Shown: positions 5,813 to 8,927 of the stretch, piece after piece
Numbering within the stretch: the stretch's first letter is position 1
Layout: every line of letters begins with the position of its first letter
NCBI GenBank assembly: GCA_003551805.1
Contig: PUNR01000176.1
Span: 1-8,927 of the forward strand
Direction of reading: 5' to 3'
DNA: 8,927 nt
DNA from: Loktanella sp.
GTDB lineage: Bacteria > Pseudomonadota > Alphaproteobacteria > Rhodobacterales > Rhodobacteraceae
Translations under genes and position numbers: made by a program
Notes under the pieces: generated by a model
Told to the model about the DNA's origin: nothing
Database searches by the model: none
The model's input: only the letters and a program-made list of their open reading frames with translations

Positions 5813-6558
5813 TGCACAAGGTCACTGTCGGCCATGGCGCGCCTGTCGTCATGATCCATTGCATGCTGGCGCGCCATGAAAGCCTGCTGCCACTGGCAGG
5901 CGCGATTGGCGGGCGTGCGACGCTTTTCGATCTGCCCGGCCATGGTCGCAGCGCCGATTGGGATGGCGCGCCTTATCAGGCGCAGGCCGTTGACATGGCG
6001 GCGGCCTGTTGCGACGGCCCTACCCATGTGATCGGCCATTCCTTTGGTGCGACGGTGGCTTTGCGTCTGGCAGTCACGCGTCCCGATCTGGTCAACCGCC
6101 TGACCCTGATCGAGCCTGTCTATTTCGCCGCCGCCCGTGGCACAGCTGAACACGCAGATCATGCCGCTGGTTTCGCGCCGTTTCTGGCGGCAATGCAGCT
6201 GGGCCAGACCGACGCCGCCGCCGCCCGTTTCAACGCATTGTGGGGTGCGCAGCCGTGGGAAGATATCCCGCCGCGTGTGCAGCGCTATCTGTCAGGGCGT
6301 ATCCATCTGGTCGCCGCCAGCGGCCCCGAGATCGAGGATGATCCGGCAGGCGTCACCGCCGCCCTGCTGGACATTCCGGTCACCCTGATACGGGGCGCGG
6401 ATAGTCCGCCTGTGATTGGCGCAATCCATGCCGGGATGATGCAGAATTTTCGCAATGCGGCGGATCATGTGGTTGCGGGCGCAGGGCATATGCTGCCCTT
6501 GACCCACACCGCACAGGTCGCGGCGATTATCCGTGCAGCAGGCTCAGGAACTGGTTGA
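5812..6558 (+). CDS. Alpha/beta hydrolase, substrate unknown
   Basis: The 248-residue protein has the alpha/beta-hydrolase layout. VVMIHCMLARHE at 12-23 is the oxyanion-loop region, with His-Cys where His-Gly is usual. FDLPGHGRS at 39-47 follows. The nucleophile elbow GHSFG at 75-79 carries Ser77. Asp197 in RGADSPP is a possible catalytic acid, and His226 in GAGHMLPL is the catalytic base. A cap region covers about 105-185. There is no signal peptide, so it acts in the cytoplasm. Its ATG shares one base with the TGA of the isomerase gene (TGATG) and has no clear Shine-Dalgarno site, so translation probably depends on re-initiation after the isomerase. A joint pathway is plausible but unproven. 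Its 3' end overlaps the convergent aldolase gene by 32 bp. It could be an esterase, a C-C hydrolase or a lactonase; sequence alone does not decide. Confidence 0.9.
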   Translation: MHKVTVGHGAPVVMIHCMLARHESLLPLAGAIGGRATLFDLPGHGRSADWDGAPYQAQAVDMAAACCDGPTHVIGHSFGATVALRLAVTRPDLVNRLTLIEPVYFAAARGTAEHADHAAGFAPFLAAMQLGQTDAAAARFNALWGAQPWEDIPPRVQRYLSGRIHLVAASGPEIEDDPAGVTAALLDIPVTLIRGADSPPVIGAIHAGMMQNFRNAADHVVAGAGHMLPLTHTAQVAAIIRAAGSGTG

Positions 6559-7573
6559 CGCTGCTTTCTGTCATTGACCAATCAGTGACAAGGCGCGCTG
6601 TCAGCATTTCATCCGGTTCGCCATGGTCGGGATCACCGGACATTACATAATAGACCGCCCCCGCCGCCAACATCCGCTGATGTTCCCGGCGCGGCATGTC
6701 GAAAAAGATGATATTCGCGGCTGGGTCGAACAGCATTTGCGCACCGTTGTGCGTACGCAAACCCTGCGCCAGTTGTGCCGTGCGCGCATTGGCCTTGCGT
6801 GCAAGATCAAGCCATAGCTCGTCCGCCAGATAGGCCTGCATCTGTGCAGACAGATAGCGGTGTTTTGACAGCAGATGCCCGCCCCGCTTGCGCCGAAATT
6901 CAAATTCAGCGGCCAGTTTGGGGTCAAAGATCACACACGCCTCGACCCCCATCGCGCCATTCTTGGTGCCGCCGAAACTGACGGCGTCGATGCCTGATTT
7001 CCATGTCATTTCGGCAGGTGTGCAATCCAGTGCCACGAGCGCATTGGCAAAGCGCGCGCCGTCCAGATGGGTGGGCAGGTCATGGTCCCGCGCCACGTCA
7101 GTCAGCGCCTTGATTTCATCCAAGCTGTAAACGGTACCTTTTTCCGTCACCTGTGTCACCGATACAGGCCCCCGCTGCGGGCCGTGGACGCCGCGCGTTT
7201 CCTCGGCCTTGATCTTGGCACGCAGGGCATCGGCGGTCATTTTGCCCGCCTCTGATGGGACCAGTGTCAGCTTGGCTTGGGTGTAGAATTCCGGCGCGTT
7301 GCATTCATCTTCGTGGATATGGGCGACATCGGTGCAGAAAATCGTCTGCCACGGCTGGCACATGGTCGCCAGCAGCAGCGAATTGGCGGATGTGCCGTTG
7401 ATGACCAAATAGACCGCTGCCTCTGGCGCCTCGAACACGTCGCGGATTTGCTGGCGGACTTCTGCCATGATCGGGTCAGCGCCATAGCCCATGGCATAGC
7501 CGTCGTTGGCCCTAACCAAAGCGTCCATTATCGCGGGATGCGCGGGGCCTGCGTTATCAGAGGCGAAAAACAT
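6527..7573 (-). CDS. Low-specificity L-threonine aldolase family protein (PLP enzyme)
   Basis: The 348-residue protein is a fold-type I PLP enzyme of the threonine aldolase/beta-eliminating lyase family. These enzymes split L-threonine or L-allo-threonine into glycine and acetaldehyde, and may act on other beta-hydroxy amino acids. FASDNAGPAHPAI at 3-15 is the usual N-terminus. NGTSANSL at 59-66 binds cofactor phosphate. AHIHEDECNAPEF at 84-96 holds the histidine that stacks on the PLP ring. HLDGARFANAL at 169-179 contributes Asp171 and Arg174. SFGGTKNG at 199-206 carries the Schiff-base lysine Lys204. SKHRYLSAQM is at 236-245. The ATG directly abuts the stop of the ycgN-like gene, with GAGGAG (7583-7588) inside that gene as ribosome site, 9 nt away. 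Stereospecificity and true substrate cannot be told from sequence. The last 32 bp overlap the opposing hydrolase gene. Confidence 0.92.
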   Translation of the reverse strand: MFFASDNAGPAHPAIMDALVRANDGYAMGYGADPIMAEVRQQIRDVFEAPEAAVYLVINGTSANSLLLATMCQPWQTIFCTDVAHIHEDECNAPEFYTQAKLTLVPSEAGKMTADALRAKIKAEETRGVHGPQRGPVSVTQVTEKGTVYSLDEIKALTDVARDHDLPTHLDGARFANALVALDCTPAEMTWKSGIDAVSFGGTKNGAMGVEACVIFDPKLAAEFEFRRKRGGHLLSKHRYLSAQMQAYLADELWLDLARKANARTAQLAQGLRTHNGAQMLFDPAANIIFFDMPRREHQRMLAAGAVYYVMSGDPDHGEPDEMLTARLVTDWSMTESSVNQFLSLLHG

Positions 7574-8044
7574 CTATAGCGGCTCCTCGATGATGTAGTC
7601 TTCCCAGTCGTCTTCGTCGACTTCGAATTCTGGCACGGTCATGCCCTGCACCGACACACCTGCACGATGCACCGATTGCGGATCGCCCGACACCAGCGGA
7701 TGCCAGTGGAACAGATCGCGCCCTTCGGCGACAAGGCGGTAGGCGCAGGTTTGTGGCAGCCAATACATGTTTTCGGCCAATGTCTTGGGTGTCAGCACGA
7801 TACATTCGGGCACGAATTGATGCCGGATCGCATAATTGGCGCAAAGGCAGCTTTCGTTATCCAGCAGGCGGCAGGCAACGCGGGTCATCGCGACCTCGCC
7901 CGTGTCTTCATCTTCGAGCTTGTTCAGGCAGCATTTGCCGCAGCCGTCGCAAAGCGCCTCCCATTCCTGTTTATTCAGTTTGTCCATGGGTTTGCTGGCC
8001 CAGAAACGGGGGGCAAGGCCCGCGCGGGGGATGTCAGCGGACAT
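7574..8044 (-). CDS. YcgN/UPF0260 family cysteine cluster protein
   Basis: The 156-residue protein matches the YcgN (UPF0260) family, whose CxxCxxCC motif is thought to bind zinc or an iron-sulfur centre; the function is unknown. Here CDGCGKCC is at 32-39. Further cysteines at 58, 66, 68, 81 and 100 give nine in all. The family-typical stretches FWASK (14-18), EWEALCDGC (28-36), LPQTCAYRLVAEGRDL (96-111) and WHPLVSGD (114-121) are present. The tail from 139 is strongly acidic. It has no signal peptide or membrane segment. The start at 8044 keeps the conserved FW-SK N-terminus and overlaps the ribF stop by 11 nt. No good Shine-Dalgarno site is seen, so coupling to ribF is likely; Met20 (7987) would drop conserved residues. 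The stop TAG touches the ATG of the aldolase gene. Family assignment is secure, biochemical role is not. Confidence 0.92.
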   Translation of the reverse strand: MSADIPRAGLAPRFWASKPMDKLNKQEWEALCDGCGKCCLNKLEDEDTGEVAMTRVACRLLDNESCLCANYAIRHQFVPECIVLTPKTLAENMYWLPQTCAYRLVAEGRDLFHWHPLVSGDPQSVHRAGVSVQGMTVPEFEVDEDDWEDYIIEEPL

Positions 8045-8927
8045 GGGTCAGGATGTCCCGTGCTTGCGCGCAATCGGCATCCATCTGTGTGATCAGCGCA
8101 TCAAGGCCGTCGAATTTCAATTCGGGTCGCAGGTAATCGACCAAGGCGACCGACAGATGCGTGCCGTAAAGATCGCCTTTGAAATCAAAGATAAAGGTTT
8201 CGCAATTGGGTACGTTTTCGCCAAACATCGGGCGCACCCCGATTGAAGCGGCACCGGAGTAGCTGCCTTTGAACTGCCCTTCCAGGACATCGACCTTGAC
8301 CGCATAAACGCCGAATTTCGGCGGGTGCAGTCCGGTGATCGACATATTGGCAGTCGGGTAGCCAAGTTCGCGGCCGCGCTGGTGGCCGCGGATCACCTCG
8401 CCCTCGATCCGGTGCCAATGGCCCAGCATCGCGGCGGCGTCACGCGGGCGACCATCGGTCAGGGCCGCACGGATCGCGGTCGAGGAAATGTTGATCCCGT
8501 CAATCGCCGCCAGCGGTGCAATGGTCACACCGAACCCCATTTCCGCGCCAAAGGCTTGCAGGTCGGCAACCGTGCCCTTGCGGTCTTTGCCAAAACAAAA
8601 ATCAGCGCCCACGACGACATGCACCAACCCAAGCTGGTCGTGGATCACCTTTTGCGCAAATTCGCGGGGTGTCAGACTTGCAAGGGCGGCGTTGAACGGC
8701 ACCTCGTACAATTTCTCGACCCCCAGCTTGGCTAGGCGGTTGGCGCGGGCTTCGGCGTTCATCAGGCGAAAGGGGCCGGTATCGCGCCCGAAATAGCTGC
8801 GCGGATGGGGTTCAAATGTCATGATCCCCAAGGGGGCGCTGGCAGTTTGGGCCGCCTGCCGCGTCAGGTCGATCACCGCGCGGTGGCCCAGGTGCACGCC
8901 GTCGAAATTGCCGATGGCGGCGGCGGC
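8034..8927 (-). CDS. ribF: Bifunctional riboflavin kinase/FAD synthetase (5' end outside window)
   Basis: RibF phosphorylates riboflavin to FMN and adenylylates FMN to FAD in the cytoplasm. The frame runs off the window edge, so 297 residues are visible and roughly 10-20 N-terminal residues are missing. The GTG with its first base at 8897 is an internal valine, not a start. Counting from the edge, GNFDGVHLGH at 6-15 is the nucleotidyltransferase motif, with the HxGH-type His12-Leu-Gly-His15. VGADFCFGKDRKG is at 106-118 and ISSTAIR at 147-153; both belong to the FMN adenylyltransferase half. The C-terminal kinase domain has GRELGYPTAN at 185-194 and NCETFIFDF at 241-249, where Glu243 is the expected catalytic base. 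Both domains look intact. It is the first visible gene of the minus-strand unit, and its stop lies inside the start of the ycgN-like gene. No FMN riboswitch can be judged because the upstream region is outside. Confidence 0.96.
   Translation of the reverse strand, partial: AAAAIGNFDGVHLGHRAVIDLTRQAAQTASAPLGIMTFEPHPRSYFGRDTGPFRLMNAEARANRLAKLGVEKLYEVPFNAALASLTPREFAQKVIHDQLGLVHVVVGADFCFGKDRKGTVADLQAFGAEMGFGVTIAPLAAIDGINISSTAIRAALTDGRPRDAAAMLGHWHRIEGEVIRGHQRGRELGYPTANMSITGLHPPKFGVYAVKVDVLEGQFKGSYSGAASIGVRPMFGENVPNCETFIFDFKGDLYGTHLSVALVDYLRPELKFDGLDALITQMDADCAQARDILTHVR

Noticed and set aside
6535..6564. GCAGC/GCTGC inverted repeat at the hydrolase/aldolase junction as a terminator
   Set aside because: It has only five base pairs with a 20-nt loop and no T-run, well below what a terminator needs.
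8895..8897. GTG codon as the start of ribF
   Set aside because: The frame continues to the window edge and encodes Ile-Gly-Asn-Phe-Asp-Gly just before it, the conserved N-terminal motif. The valine is internal.

Overview
The window looks like an ordinary chromosomal segment of an alphaproteobacterium, most likely a marine Rhodobacteraceae (Roseobacter-group) member. This rests on moderately high GC, on protein sequences close to those I know from that family (AtpA/G/D/C, a long Prs, a YcgN-type cysteine cluster protein), and on the neighbourhood 'F1 ATP synthase genes, small H-type lectin-domain gene, prs'. The genus cannot be fixed by eye. No tRNA, rRNA, CRISPR array, insertion sequence, phage gene or attachment site was seen.

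Positions 1-3650 (+ strand) hold the 3' part of the F1 ATP synthase operon: the C-terminal half of atpA, then atpG (GTG start), atpD and atpC, separated by 12-23 nt. Each of the three visible internal starts has a Shine-Dalgarno sequence exactly 8 nt upstream. A textbook intrinsic terminator follows atpC. No Fo genes are present here, in keeping with the separate F1 and Fo clusters usual in this group.

Positions 3651-5097 hold a short gene for an H-type lectin-domain protein (+) that converges on prs (-), the PRPP synthetase. Their stop codons are 13 nt apart, and a strong 12-bp hairpin lies over the junction. The lectin-like protein has no signal peptide and no known role, and is the least understood gene in the window.

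Positions 5098-6558: a 118-nt divergent intergenic region with a perfect TTGACA box precedes a two-gene + strand unit. It encodes a 2-hydroxychromene-2-carboxylate isomerase/DsbA-like protein and an alpha/beta hydrolase, translationally coupled through a TGATG overlap.

Positions 6527-8927 (- strand) hold ribF (FAD synthetase/riboflavin kinase, 5' end cut by the window edge), a YcgN/UPF0260 cysteine cluster gene and an L-threonine aldolase-family gene. They are packed with an 11-nt overlap and a zero-nt junction, so they probably form one transcript. The aldolase gene overlaps the hydrolase gene tail-to-tail by 32 bp.

I see no convincing new multi-gene system. The items worth a second look are the lectin-like gene between the F1 operon and prs, the structured junctions around it, the coupled isomerase/hydrolase pair, and the tight ribF-ycgN-aldolase packing.
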